Part shown: positions 37,123-45,607 of the stretch, piece after piece
Position numbering within the stretch: position 1 is the first letter of the stretch
How the letters are laid out: every line of letters starts with the position of its first letter
Origin: Terrimonas sp.
GTDB lineage: Bacteria > Bacteroidota > Bacteroidia > Chitinophagales > Chitinophagaceae
Length of the DNA stretch: 64,000 nucleotides
Direction of reading: 5' to 3'
Assembly (NCBI RefSeq): GCF_003075435.1
Contig: NZ_QCZJ01000003.1
Location: forward strand, 282,059-346,058
Notes under the pieces: generated by a model
What the model saw: the letters and a program-made list of their open reading frames with translations, nothing else
Databases searched by the model: none
Told to the model about the DNA's origin: nothing
Translations under genes and position numbers: made by a program

Positions 37123-39060
37123 TCATTTTTGTAAGGCAATTTCCAGTATAACAGCAGTGCCGTTGAGGTTTTGTATATATAATTCTCCCTGTATTGTTTC
37201 CATTCTTTTTTTGATATGTACAAACCTGTTGTCATTTACCGATACCTCCTCATATGACATACGCGTACTATTATCTTTAATGATTACAGTGAGATTTTGA
37301 TTGATATGTACAGCAATAGTTACAGTATTGGCATCAGTATAATTTAATATATTATTCAGCGCCTCTTTTACCGCTAAAAAAATATTTCTTCTTTTTATTC
37401 CTGTCATTTCTATTGCCGGTATCTGCTCCGGCGCAATTACCTCACACTGAATATTGGTATTTTCAAAAAAATCAGAAGCATAGCTTTTGATATAAGCAAT
37501 GAGATTAGAAAGCGTATCATTTACAGGGCTCATGCTCCATATAATAGCATTCATTTTACTTAAAAGATCGTTGGCTGATGCTGATATCTTTTCTATCTCC
37601 GGCATATTTTCCCTGTATGTTCTTTGTTTTGCAAGTTCACTCATCAGGCGTATTGCTGTCATGCCACCGCCTAATTCATCATGCATATCCGCAGAAATCC
37701 GGTTTCTTTCTTCCTGTCTTGCCTGTATGATGGCAAGTTGTTTTTCAAAATTTTTTTTGTCATTTTCGTGGTTAACCGCATCTTCGGTTTTTATCTTGTT
37801 GATCAGTTCCGTCCTGCTTTTATAGGTTAAACCCAAGAGAAAAAAAGCAAGTTCTCCTACCAGTCCCATTTCATAGTGAAACAATGCGTGGGAGAATATA
37901 GAAGATTGTTGTACCGGGGAAATGATGATGGTAAGCGATATAAAACCAAATACAATAACGCATATATTTCCCCATATAATATAATTTATAAGTTTGCTTT
38001 TCTCTCTAAACCCAAGACCTATAAAAAATAAACCTATCCCAAGAATGACATATTTCATTACCATTTCCATTATAGAAAGTCCGGCAATATCATCTGTAAG
38101 AAAATAGGTAAACGTATAAGCAAAAGCAAAAATGATTGACAGTATCTCTATACAATTCAGCACAAGATTTAATAACTTATTGGTTTGTTTATTTATGCTC
38201 AGAAAATACTTTAAAAAGTAAACATAGAAAACGATACCCCCCAATAGCAGTGCGAAGTCCATGTATTCCTCAAAAAAGTAGTTAAAGTCGGAAGTGGATA
38301 AGTATAGATATGTTTTGCCAAATAATATGCTTGCGTTAAATAAGGTATACAGGCAATAAAATAAAAATTCTTTTTTACCGGTTACAATGAAGTTAGCGAA
38401 TGAAAATATGATCATCATTCCCAAAATGCCTACTATTATATAAGTGAGAATGCTGATCTGGTTATTATCTTCACGCACACGTGCCGCATGGGCAGAGAGA
38501 AACGCAGGATTTATTAATTCGGGGCGGAAAGTATTTACCTGGATTCTTACAGGCTGCAGTTGAATGTAATAATAACTGCTTTCTTTAGGTTGCAGTACAA
38601 TACCCTTGTAGCTGTCTTCAAATTTAAAATCAGGTTTTCTTTCAGCCAGGCTCTGCACATTACTCCCAACTTTAGTAGGTTGCCTGAATAAAAAAATAGA
38701 TTTAAAATAATACCCGGGATAAAAAAAAACTTCTACGGTGGTGTCGGAAGTATTGGAAAAAAGGGCTTTAATATAAATGTTGGAAGAATTGGCATTGCCA
38801 CGCAATTTGCCTGATGCAGGTAACAACGCTTCCATATTTTTGTAGGAAAGCAGGGAAATGTCGTTTGGATTTAAAATAGGTGTGTTGCTTGTTGCAATCT
38901 CAAATTGCCGGGGAGATAACAGCATTTCTGTTTGAATTGAAGCTACATTCACTTCACTTTTAGTGAAAAAATGATACTGGCTTTTTGCATTTTCAAAAAG
39001 TAATATGCAAACAAGCAGGGTGGCTAGCCGCTTATGCTGAAAGAATTGTTTTAGAAGCAT
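37123..39060 (-). CDS. 7TMR-DISM sensor histidine kinase (orphan)
   Basis: The 645-residue product has a signal peptide, an extracellular sensing domain (about residues 30-200) and seven transmembrane helices (about 205-425), then a coiled coil and a HisKA_3-type dimerisation helix with His460 in ERNRISADMHDELGGGMTAIRL. The C-terminal ATPase domain has the N box (KEALNNILNYTDA), but the G1 box is IKDNSTRM rather than D-x-G-x-G, and the G2 region is reduced. ATP binding may therefore be weak, or the domain shortened. No response regulator gene is adjacent. Confidence 0.85.
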   Translation of the reverse strand: MLLKQFFQHKRLATLLVCILLFENAKSQYHFFTKSEVNVASIQTEMLLSPRQFEIATSNTPILNPNDISLLSYKNMEALLPASGKLRGNANSSNIYIKALFSNTSDTTVEVFFYPGYYFKSIFLFRQPTKVGSNVQSLAERKPDFKFEDSYKGIVLQPKESSYYYIQLQPVRIQVNTFRPELINPAFLSAHAARVREDNNQISILTYIIVGILGMMIIFSFANFIVTGKKEFLFYCLYTLFNASILFGKTYLYLSTSDFNYFFEEYMDFALLLGGIVFYVYFLKYFLSINKQTNKLLNLVLNCIEILSIIFAFAYTFTYFLTDDIAGLSIMEMVMKYVILGIGLFFIGLGFREKSKLINYIIWGNICVIVFGFISLTIIISPVQQSSIFSHALFHYEMGLVGELAFFLLGLTYKSRTELINKIKTEDAVNHENDKKNFEKQLAIIQARQEERNRISADMHDELGGGMTAIRLMSELAKQRTYRENMPEIEKISASANDLLSKMNAIIWSMSPVNDTLSNLIAYIKSYASDFFENTNIQCEVIAPEQIPAIEMTGIKRRNIFLAVKEALNNILNYTDANTVTIAVHINQNLTVIIKDNSTRMSYEEVSVNDNRFVHIKKRMETIQGELYIQNLNGTAVILEIALQK

Positions 39061-39067
39061 TGCTTTC

Positions 39068-39100
39068 CAAAAATAACAATTTTAGCTTTTTGTGAGCAAA
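39068..39100 (-). promoter_or_regulatory. Complete Bacteroidota-type promoter of the histidine kinase
   Basis: Read on the minus strand: TTTG (39100-39097), 21 nt, TATTTTTG (39075-39068), then 7 nt to the ATG. Both boxes match the consensus exactly. The transcript would have little or no leader. Confidence 0.7.
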
Positions 39101-39138
39101 TACATAGCTCTAAAAGGAATGCCACAGGCTAATCATCT

Positions 39139-39146
39139 TATCTTTG
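39139..39146 (+). promoter_or_regulatory. -7 box of ftsK
   Basis: TATCTTTG lies 29 nt before the ATG at 39176. No clear -33 box. Confidence 0.45.
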
Positions 39147-39175
39147 TATATCTTTAACTATAGGTTTGAAGTTAC

Positions 39176-41698
39176 ATGGCTAATAAACTTAAAAATAAGA
39201 AGTCCAAAAACCCTGATCCTGAAAAACTTGCTGTTGATAAAGAGGAAAAGGTAAAGGTGAAGGAAATAGTAAAAGATGAACGCACCTATAAGATTGTAGG
39301 CAGCATTCTTTTGCTCACCGCTTTTTTTCTTTTCATTGCATTTACATCTTATATTTTTACCTGGCGGCAAGACCAGGATAAGGTGCTGAAAGGATTCTCC
39401 TCGTTTTTATTTGAAGACAACGTTAAAGCTGCCAACCTACTTGGCAGGATAGGAGCTTATGTATCGCATATCTTTTTTTATAAAGGATTTGGGTTGTCTT
39501 CCTATCTCTTTTGCACTTTCTTCTTTATTGTTGGCGCCAATCTTTTATTTGAGAAGAAAATTTTCTCTGCATGGAGAAATTTTCGGTATATAGTTGTAGG
39601 GCTCATATTTTTCAGTACAACCCTTGCTTTTATTTCCGGAGGAAGCCAGTTTGCATGGGGCGGAGAAATTGGTAATATTACCAGTGAATGGTTAAGCGGT
39701 TTGTTAGGCAAGGTGGGCGCTGCCGCGCTTTTACTGGTAGCAGGGTTTTGTTATTTTATATGGCGGTTTAACCCGGTATTTTCTGTTCCCAAATATGGCA
39801 AAAAATTGTTGGGTAAAAAGGAAAAAGAGACTTTTATTCCGGTTGATAATTCTTTTAGTGATGAAGCTAAGCTGTTTGTTGAAGAGGGTGTAAGCAAGGG
39901 CAAATCCAATGGGCTGAAACATCATGGCGGCGTAGTAGTTATACCTCCTGCAGTTGAAGAAGAGGAGGATGAAGTACTTGAACTGATAGAAAAGGGTGCA
40001 ACGGTAAAAACAGATGTGCCGCTTGCTTTAACTGATTTGCAGGATGAAAAAGTAAAGCGCCAGCCCGGAAAAAATAAAAAAGATAATAAAGAACCGGAAT
40101 TACAAATAAATACTGTGGGTAATGAAGACGGGGAAGGGGAAGATGTTGAAGAAGAACAGGCATTTGATGAGCCGGTTGTTAAAGTAGAAAATCTTCCTCC
40201 GTATGATCCTATTCTTGATTTGCGGGATTATAAATACCCTTCATTAGATTTGCTTGAAACGCATGGTAGTGAAAGAATAGTACTTGATTCAGCAGAGCTT
40301 GAGGCTAATAAGAGCCAGATCATCAGTACGCTTAAGAACTATGATATAGACATACGCCAGATTTTTGCTACGGTAGGTCCCACTGTTACCTTGTATGAAA
40401 TTGTGCCTGCTGCGGGTGTACGAATCTCCCGTATTAAAAACCTGGAAGATGATATAGCGCTTAGTCTTGCGGCATTGGGGATACGTATTATTGCACCCAT
40501 TCCCGGAAAAGGAACAATAGGAATAGAAGTGCCGAATGTTAAGAAGACAATTGTAAGCATGAAAGGTCTGTTGTCTTCAGATAAATTTCAACAAAATAAA
40601 TTTTCACTTCCAATAGCATTAGGTAAAAAAATCGATAACGAACATTTTATAGTAGACCTGGCCACTATGCCACACCTGCTGATGGCAGGAGCAACAGGCC
40701 AGGGCAAATCAGTTGGTATTAATGCCATACTCGTTTCATTGCTGTATAAAAAACATCCGTCGCAGTTAAAATTGGTGATGGTAGATCCCAAAAAGGTGGA
40801 GCTGAGCTTATACCGGATGATTGAAAAGCATTTCCTGGCAAAATTGCCTGGTGAAGAAGAATCTATTATTACAGATACCAAAAAGGTGGTGCATACACTG
40901 AACGCGTTGTGTATTGAAATGGATAACCGTTACGATTTATTGAAAGAAGCGGGTTGCCGGAATATAAGAGAGTATAATGAGAAGTTTATTGCACGCAAGC
41001 TGAATCCTGAAAAAGGACATCAGTTCCTGCCATTTATTGTATTGGTGATTGATGAGTTTGCAGATTTGATCATGACTGCCGGTAAAGAAATTGAAATGCC
41101 TATTGCAAGACTGGCGCAGCTGGCAAGAGCGGTAGGTATACATTTGATCATTGCTACACAAAGACCATCTGTAAATATTATTACCGGTACTATAAAAGCA
41201 AACTTCCCTGCCCGTGTGGCATTTAAAGTATCTTCAAAAATAGATTCAAGAACAATTTTAGATACCGGCGGCGCGGAGCAGTTGATAGGCAGAGGCGATA
41301 TGCTGGTATCGTATAATGGCGAAGTTACAAGGGTGCAATGTGCGTTTGTAGACACACCCGAAGTAGAGCAAATTGTAGATTTTATCAGTGATCAAAGAGG
41401 TTATCCGCAACCATTTTTCCTTCCGGAATATGTGGACGAAAAAGAATTGGAAAAAGGAGATTTTGATTCAGGCAACCGTGATCCGCTTTTTGAGGATGCA
41501 GCACGATTGATTGTACAAAGCCAGATAGGGTCAACTTCACTACTGCAACGCCGCATGAAATTAGGATATAATCGTGCCGGCAGATTAATGGATCAACTGG
41601 AAGCTGCAGGTATTGTAGGCGCAAACCAGGGCAGTAAAGCAAGAGATGTAATATTTAAAACAGAAACTGAGTTGGAAGAGTTTTTGCAAGCTTTGTAA
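39176..41698 (+). CDS. ftsK: DNA translocase FtsK
   Basis: The 840-residue product has four to five N-terminal membrane helices (about residues 45-200), an acidic linker (about 255-340), then the motor: Walker A GATGQGKS at residues 505-512, Walker B in LPFIVLVIDEFADLI, IIATQRPSVNIITGTIKANFPARVAFKVSS, and a C-terminal gamma domain (LLQRRMKLGYNRAGRLMDQLEAAGIVG) for reading KOPS/FRS sequences. It moves chromosome ends through the closing septum. The next gene is lolA, the same order as in many Gram-negatives. Confidence 0.95.
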   Translation: MANKLKNKKSKNPDPEKLAVDKEEKVKVKEIVKDERTYKIVGSILLLTAFFLFIAFTSYIFTWRQDQDKVLKGFSSFLFEDNVKAANLLGRIGAYVSHIFFYKGFGLSSYLFCTFFFIVGANLLFEKKIFSAWRNFRYIVVGLIFFSTTLAFISGGSQFAWGGEIGNITSEWLSGLLGKVGAAALLLVAGFCYFIWRFNPVFSVPKYGKKLLGKKEKETFIPVDNSFSDEAKLFVEEGVSKGKSNGLKHHGGVVVIPPAVEEEEDEVLELIEKGATVKTDVPLALTDLQDEKVKRQPGKNKKDNKEPELQINTVGNEDGEGEDVEEEQAFDEPVVKVENLPPYDPILDLRDYKYPSLDLLETHGSERIVLDSAELEANKSQIISTLKNYDIDIRQIFATVGPTVTLYEIVPAAGVRISRIKNLEDDIALSLAALGIRIIAPIPGKGTIGIEVPNVKKTIVSMKGLLSSDKFQQNKFSLPIALGKKIDNEHFIVDLATMPHLLMAGATGQGKSVGINAILVSLLYKKHPSQLKLVMVDPKKVELSLYRMIEKHFLAKLPGEEESIITDTKKVVHTLNALCIEMDNRYDLLKEAGCRNIREYNEKFIARKLNPEKGHQFLPFIVLVIDEFADLIMTAGKEIEMPIARLAQLARAVGIHLIIATQRPSVNIITGTIKANFPARVAFKVSSKIDSRTILDTGGAEQLIGRGDMLVSYNGEVTRVQCAFVDTPEVEQIVDFISDQRGYPQPFFLPEYVDEKELEKGDFDSGNRDPLFEDAARLIVQSQIGSTSLLQRRMKLGYNRAGRLMDQLEAAGIVGANQGSKARDVIFKTETELEEFLQAL

Positions 41699-41780
41699 GA
41701 GCAGGCTTTAACATTCGTCATTAAACCTTTTAGTATTTTAATACGTCTTAACCAACAATCGGTATACTTAAATCATAACA

Positions 41781-42452
41781 ATGAAAAATTTATTAGTGGT
41801 CGCGTTCTTTTTGTCTTTCAGTGCTTTATCTTCCTTTTCACAAACTTCTGCTAACAGCTTGGGTACCAGTGATCCGGATGCGAAAAAAATATTGGATGCG
41901 GTTACTGCAAAATTTAAATCATATAGCTCTGTTAAAGCAGTTTTTCAGTTGCAGATAGAAAATTCAGCCGGGAAAGTACAGGGAACAAAGAAGGGAACTG
42001 CTTTTATGAAAGGAAACCAATACAAACTTGAACTGAATGACCAGGAGGTTTTTTGCAACGGCAAAAATATCTGGACGTATGATAAGGCAAGCAACGAGGT
42101 GCAACTGAGCAAATTCGACCCCAGTGGTAATAGTTTTACGCCGCAAAAAATATTCGCTAATTTTTACGATAAAGATTTTTTATACAAGCTGAATGGTGAA
42201 AAAAAGGAGGGCGGTAAAACCTTACAGGAAATAGAACTCACTCCTACTGATAAGAACAAGGCCTTCTTTAAAATACTGGCTTATGTAGATAAAGCTTCCA
42301 GGAATATTGTATCTACAAAAGTGTTTGAAAAAAATGGTAACAGGTATACTTACTCAGTTACTTCATTTACCCCTAATGCTACAATAGCTGATGCTACTTT
42401 TGTATTTGATGCAAAAAAATATCCTGGTGTTGAGGTGATAGATTTGCAATAG
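41781..42452 (+). CDS. lolA: LolA-type periplasmic lipoprotein carrier
   Basis: The 223-residue product has a signal peptide (ends near SFSQ) and the half-open beta-barrel LolA fold: KILDAVTAKFKSYSSVKAVFQLQIEN, KGTAFMKGNQYKLELNDQEVFCNGKNIWTYDKASNEVQLSKFD, and AYVDKASRNIVSTKVFEKNGNRYTYSVTSF. It would carry outer membrane lipoproteins across the periplasm. Its place directly after ftsK supports the name. A heptad repeat follows the stop codon at once. Confidence 0.85.
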   Translation: MKNLLVVAFFLSFSALSSFSQTSANSLGTSDPDAKKILDAVTAKFKSYSSVKAVFQLQIENSAGKVQGTKKGTAFMKGNQYKLELNDQEVFCNGKNIWTYDKASNEVQLSKFDPSGNSFTPQKIFANFYDKDFLYKLNGEKKEGGKTLQEIELTPTDKNKAFFKILAYVDKASRNIVSTKVFEKNGNRYTYSVTSFTPNATIADATFVFDAKKYPGVEVIDLQ

Positions 42453-42476
42453 GGCTATCAGCTATCAGCTATTAAA
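42453..42476 (+). repeat. 7-bp-period repeat immediately after lolA
   Basis: GGCTATCA-GCTATCA-GCTATTA follows the stop codon directly. Confidence 0.75.
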
Positions 42477-42540
42477 ACTATAATATAAGATTTGCCGGGG
42501 CTGAATGGCAGCGCTGCGAACACCTTATGCGTTTACATCG

Positions 42541-42587
42541 CTAGCTCAAAGCTGATTGTTGACCGCTGATAGCTACCTCCTACTACC
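42541..42587 (-). repeat. 7-bp-period repeat immediately after ubiX
   Basis: On the minus strand, after the ubiX TGA: a G-rich stretch, then AGCTATCAGCGGTCAACAATC and AGCTTTGAGC, the same family as after lolA and in the same orientation relative to its gene. Confidence 0.65.
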
Positions 42588-43148
42588 TCACTCCCCCCAT
42601 CTATACGTTTTTATCTTAAACCCACACAAGTCAAGCATTCTGTCTGTAACTGTTGCGGCAATATCTTCCGGTGTTTGCGGTTTACTATAAAAAGAGGGTG
42701 TTGCAGGGCAGATAATTCCACCTGCCAGTGTAACCGCTTCCATATTACGGATATGTATGAGATTATAAGGCGTATCTCTTACCACACAAACCAGTTTTCT
42801 TCTTTCTTTTAAAATTACATCTGCGGCGCGGGTAATTAAGTCATTTGATATGCCTGTTGCTATCCTTCCCAGTGTGCCCATTGAACAGGGAACAATTATC
42901 ATAGTATCATATTGACCCGAGCCTGAAGCAAAAGGAGCGTTAAAATCATTCTTTGAATAGGTATCAAATGGGTAATTATTATAATTTTCGTTTCCCAATT
43001 CCGTTTTCCATACAGTTTTGGCGTTATCTGTAATAATTATTGCAAGCGATTGCCACTGATCCTTAATAACTGATAATTTATCAAGCAATTGCCTGGCATA
43101 TATTGAGCCGCTTGCACCGGTTATTGCAATAACTATTTTTCTGTTCAA
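42588..43148 (-). CDS. ubiX: Flavin prenyltransferase UbiX
   Basis: The 186-residue product has the flavin-binding ITGASGSIYA motif at residues 8-17, the conserved VPCSMGTLGRIATGISNDLITRAADVILKERRKLVCVVRDTPYN block and the C-terminal LDLCGFK. It makes prenylated FMN for UbiD-type decarboxylases; no ubiD is nearby. The start is TTG at 43146-43148, chosen because MNRKIVIAITGASGS aligns with the family start and no ATG is available. Only 23 bp separate it from the divergent thioredoxin-like gene. Confidence 0.9.
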   Translation of the reverse strand: MNRKIVIAITGASGSIYARQLLDKLSVIKDQWQSLAIIITDNAKTVWKTELGNENYNNYPFDTYSKNDFNAPFASGSGQYDTMIIVPCSMGTLGRIATGISNDLITRAADVILKERRKLVCVVRDTPYNLIHIRNMEAVTLAGGIICPATPSFYSKPQTPEDIAATVTDRMLDLCGFKIKTYRWGE

Positions 43149-43156
43149 ATGATTTT

Positions 43157-43164
43157 TATTTTTG
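43157..43164 (+). promoter_or_regulatory. -7 box 7 nt before the thioredoxin-like gene
   Basis: TATTTTTG matches TAnnTTTG and lies 7 nt before the ATG at 43172, within the 23-bp gap to ubiX. No clear -33 box. Confidence 0.45.
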
Positions 43165-43171
43165 TAGTAAT

Positions 43172-43747
43172 ATGATAAAGATGCAAATATCAGGCATTTT
43201 ATTGGTGTTGTATGCTGTACTGCAATTACAGGGAAATACTTCCACCCGGGTTGTTATAACTGATGCTGAGCCACATACTAATGTACATAAAGAAACATTA
43301 ACCTGGCTGAGCCTTGAGGAGGCAGCAGCAAAGATGAAAGAAAAAAAGAAACCCGTACTTATTGATTTATATACCGACTGGTGTGGCTGGTGCAAGGTAA
43401 TGGATAAGAAAACTTATTCAAACCCTGACGTAATCAAATACATTGAAAATAATTTTTACCCTGTAAAAATAGATGCGGAAACAAAAAACTCCTTAAGCTG
43501 GAAGGACAAGCTGTATAGCTATAATGCGCAGTATAAAATAAATTCATTCGCGCTATACCTCACCAATGGGCAACTTTCTTTTCCAACTACCATTATATTA
43601 GTTGATGATGATACAGCTCCCCAGGCTATCCCAGGTTATTTAAAAGTACCTGATATGGAATTAATACTCCGGTATTTTGGTGATGGGCATTTTGGTAAAA
43701 CACCATTTGAGCATTACCGGAATGCTTTTTCAGCTACCTGGAAATAA
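43172..43747 (+). CDS. Periplasmic thioredoxin-like protein
   Basis: The 191-residue product has an N-terminal hydrophobic signal, then a thioredoxin fold with the active site YTDWCGWCKVMDKKTY (Cys71, Cys74). The spacing and the KTYSNPDVIKYIENNFYPVKIDAE follow-up match the thioredoxin_7/DUF255-like group, which is usually exported and reduces or isomerises disulfides. The cis-Pro is in QLSFPTTIILVDDD. The small-RNA-like array starts 49 bp after its stop. Confidence 0.85.
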   Translation: MIKMQISGILLVLYAVLQLQGNTSTRVVITDAEPHTNVHKETLTWLSLEEAAAKMKEKKKPVLIDLYTDWCGWCKVMDKKTYSNPDVIKYIENNFYPVKIDAETKNSLSWKDKLYSYNAQYKINSFALYLTNGQLSFPTTIILVDDDTAPQAIPGYLKVPDMELILRYFGDGHFGKTPFEHYRNAFSATWK

Positions 43748-43795
43748 TTTTCAGCTTCAAAACAATATAGCGATCACTGCACCCGTTATAGACCC

Positions 43796-43860
43796 GGTTT
43801 TTCATAGGATATTGGATTTAAAACGGGGCAGGATTTCTATCCAGCCCTTTTCTGTTTTTA
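43796..43860 (+). ncRNA. Tandem small-RNA-like unit 1
   Basis: Begins GGTTTTTCATAGGATA like the other three. The 5' half can form a hairpin (GTTTT/AAAAC) with an apical loop that carries ATAGGATATTGGAT. The 3' half is an intrinsic terminator: GGGC-A-GGAT, loop, ATCC-A-GCCC, then a T-rich tail. No open frame of any size is conserved between the units. Confidence 0.65.
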
Positions 43861-43985
43861 TACCCCACTTCTGTCCTCCCTTATTAATGTTACACCATTG
43901 ATATTGTTTATTTGTTTAATATTGAAATATTTGTAAGAAAATTAAATAGATGCAACTATTCTGAATAAATCATTGTCTTGTAAAT

Positions 43986-44045
43986 GGTTTTTCATAGGAT
44001 ATTGGATTTAGAAACGGGCAGGATGTCTATCCAGCCCTTTTTTTA
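43986..44045 (+). ncRNA. Tandem small-RNA-like unit 2
   Basis: Starts exactly 190 bp after unit 1. The first 25 bases are identical to units 1 and 3. The 5' stem is GTTTT/GAAAC, so relative to unit 1 a U-A pair is replaced by U-G, keeping the stem. Terminator hairpin 44016-44037 (GGGCAGGAT/ATCCAGCCC) followed by seven T. Confidence 0.68.
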
Positions 44046-44175
44046 TTGTATATACTTGGCATGTATTTATCTCTGTTTATAAAATTTTTATACATTATTT
44101 ATTAAATAAATGCAAACGTGTGCGAAAATTTTAAATTCTTTGCAACGTTTTGCTTTAATCAGTGGTCTATTATTT

Positions 44176-44239
44176 GGTTTTTCATAGGATATTGGATTTA
44201 GAAACGGGGCAGGATGTCTATCCAGCCTCTTTTTTTTTA
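44176..44239 (+). ncRNA. Tandem small-RNA-like unit 3
   Basis: Starts exactly 190 bp after unit 2. The terminator stem is GGGGC-A-GGAT/ATCC-A-GCCTC, with a change that keeps pairing through a G-U, followed by about ten T. The spacer upstream shares ATTAAATA(A/G)ATGCAA with the spacer before unit 2 but is otherwise diverged. Confidence 0.68.
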
Positions 44240-44354
44240 ATACTCACGTTTTTGCTGATCATTCCCTTATTTTTCTGGCTGTTGCATTTTTTCCCCAATA
44301 TGTATAAAAAACTTTAAGTATTCAGTCTAAAATTCAAAAAAGCATTTTAATTTC

Positions 44355-44433
44355 GGTTTTTCATAGGATAAGGTTTAATGGTTAACGGTTAAAAGATTAG
44401 AAGCCCCCTTCGTTTTATGCGAAGGGGTTTTTC
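44355..44433 (+). ncRNA. Tandem small-RNA-like unit 4 (diverged)
   Basis: Starts 179 bp after unit 3. It shares only the first 16 bases (GGTTTTTCATAGGATA), then has its own sequence and a different strong terminator, CCCCTTCG (44405-44412)/CGAAGGGG (44420-44427) plus T-run. The terminator lies just before the dprA start at 44462. Confidence 0.6.
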
Positions 44434-44461
44434 TTTGTATATTTTGAAAACACCAGGCTAT

Positions 44462-45565
44462 ATGGCTAACGACCTCTTGTACTATATTGCACTAACCGGG
44501 GTTCCGCAAATTGGAGATGTGCAAATGCGGGAACTTCTCCAGCACTTTGACTCAGCAAAAGATATATTCCTCGCTAAAAAAAATCACCTGGAAAAAATTC
44601 CGGGTATTGGAAGTATAAGAGCCCATAACATTAAAGCTTTTAAAGATTTTTCGAGGGCAGAAGAAGAACTAACATTTACTGAAAAGTATAAAATACATGT
44701 ACTTGTTCCGGGTAATATTAACTATCCACGGAGGTTGCTCAACTGTTATGATGCGCCCTCGGTATTATATTATAAAGGAGGGGCCGATTTGAACATGGAT
44801 AAAGTAGTATCGGTTATCGGAAGCCGTACACATACAGATTATGGGAGGGAAATGACCAATCGTATTATTGAAGAGCTTTCTGAGTACAGGGTACTGGTAG
44901 TAAGCGGGCTGGCTTATGGTATAGATGCCATTGCACATAAAACTGCTTTAAAAAATGAATTACCAACCATAGGTGTGCTGGCACATGGGCTAGACAGGAT
45001 ATATCCCTCTGCTCATAGCTCCCTGGCAAAAGAAATGATAAGGGAAGGCGGAATACTCAGCGATTTTATGTCGGGCACCAAACCTGATAAACAAAATTTT
45101 CCCAAGCGAAACAGGATAGTTGCAGGAATAGCGGATGCAACAATAGTTATTGAAACCAGCCTTCAGGGAGGCAGCATGATCACCGCCGAATTAGCAGGAA
45201 ATTATAATAAAGACGTTTTTGCTGTGCCAGGTAGAGCAAACGACCTTAAAAGTGCCGGATGTAATTATCTTATAAGGAGTAATAAGGCTGCTTTAATTAC
45301 TTCAGGGAAAGATATTATTGAATGTATGAATTGGGATACCCGGGTGTTACCTAAAAAAAAAATAAGGCAAACTGTATTGTTTTCCGAACTAACGCCCGAA
45401 CAATCAGCTATTACGGAAATATTAAGCAAAAAAGATGCGGTTCATATAGATGAGATCAACCTTAGCTGCGATTTTAGCAGTAGTATTATCGCGGCAGCTA
45501 TCCTGGATCTTGAGCTGCAGGGATTGATTACCAGCCTTCCGGGTAAATTATATAAACTTAACTGA
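44462..45565 (+). CDS. dprA: DNA processing protein DprA
   Basis: From ATG 44462 the product has 367 residues. An N-terminal helical part contains a helix-hairpin-helix motif (LEKIPGIGSIRAHNIKAF), then the Rossmann-like core: VSVIGSRTHTDYGREMTNRI, VVSGLAYGIDAIAHKTAL, GVLAHGLDRIYPSAHSSLAKEM, FPKRNRIVAGIADATIVIETSLQGGSMITAELAGNYNKDVFAVPGR, and a C-terminal winged-helix domain. It loads RecA on incoming single-stranded DNA during transformation. A longer frame to 44417 starts inside the preceding terminator and is rejected. Its only close neighbours are the RNA-like array and guaB. Confidence 0.92.
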   Translation: MANDLLYYIALTGVPQIGDVQMRELLQHFDSAKDIFLAKKNHLEKIPGIGSIRAHNIKAFKDFSRAEEELTFTEKYKIHVLVPGNINYPRRLLNCYDAPSVLYYKGGADLNMDKVVSVIGSRTHTDYGREMTNRIIEELSEYRVLVVSGLAYGIDAIAHKTALKNELPTIGVLAHGLDRIYPSAHSSLAKEMIREGGILSDFMSGTKPDKQNFPKRNRIVAGIADATIVIETSLQGGSMITAELAGNYNKDVFAVPGRANDLKSAGCNYLIRSNKAALITSGKDIIECMNWDTRVLPKKKIRQTVLFSELTPEQSAITEILSKKDAVHIDEINLSCDFSSSIIAAAILDLELQGLITSLPGKLYKLN

Positions 45566-45571
45566 GTAAAA

Positions 45572-45604
45572 TTTGGAAGCTATTTATCTGCTACGCTATC
45601 TTTG
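45572..45604 (+). promoter_or_regulatory. Complete Bacteroidota-type promoter of guaB
   Basis: TTTG (45572-45575), 21 nt, TATCTTTG (45597-45604), then only 3 nt to the ATG at 45608. Both boxes fit the consensus. The transcription start would fall at or inside the start codon region, so the mRNA should be leaderless. Confidence 0.65.
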
Positions 45605-45607
45605 CAC

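Noticed and set aside
43796..44433. CRISPR array
   Set aside because: The units are about 60 bp with 120-130-bp spacers, each ends in a terminator, and no cas genes are present.
44417..44461. Upstream start of dprA
   Set aside because: It lies inside the terminator hairpin of RNA-like unit 4; the family start is MANDLLYYIAL at 44462.
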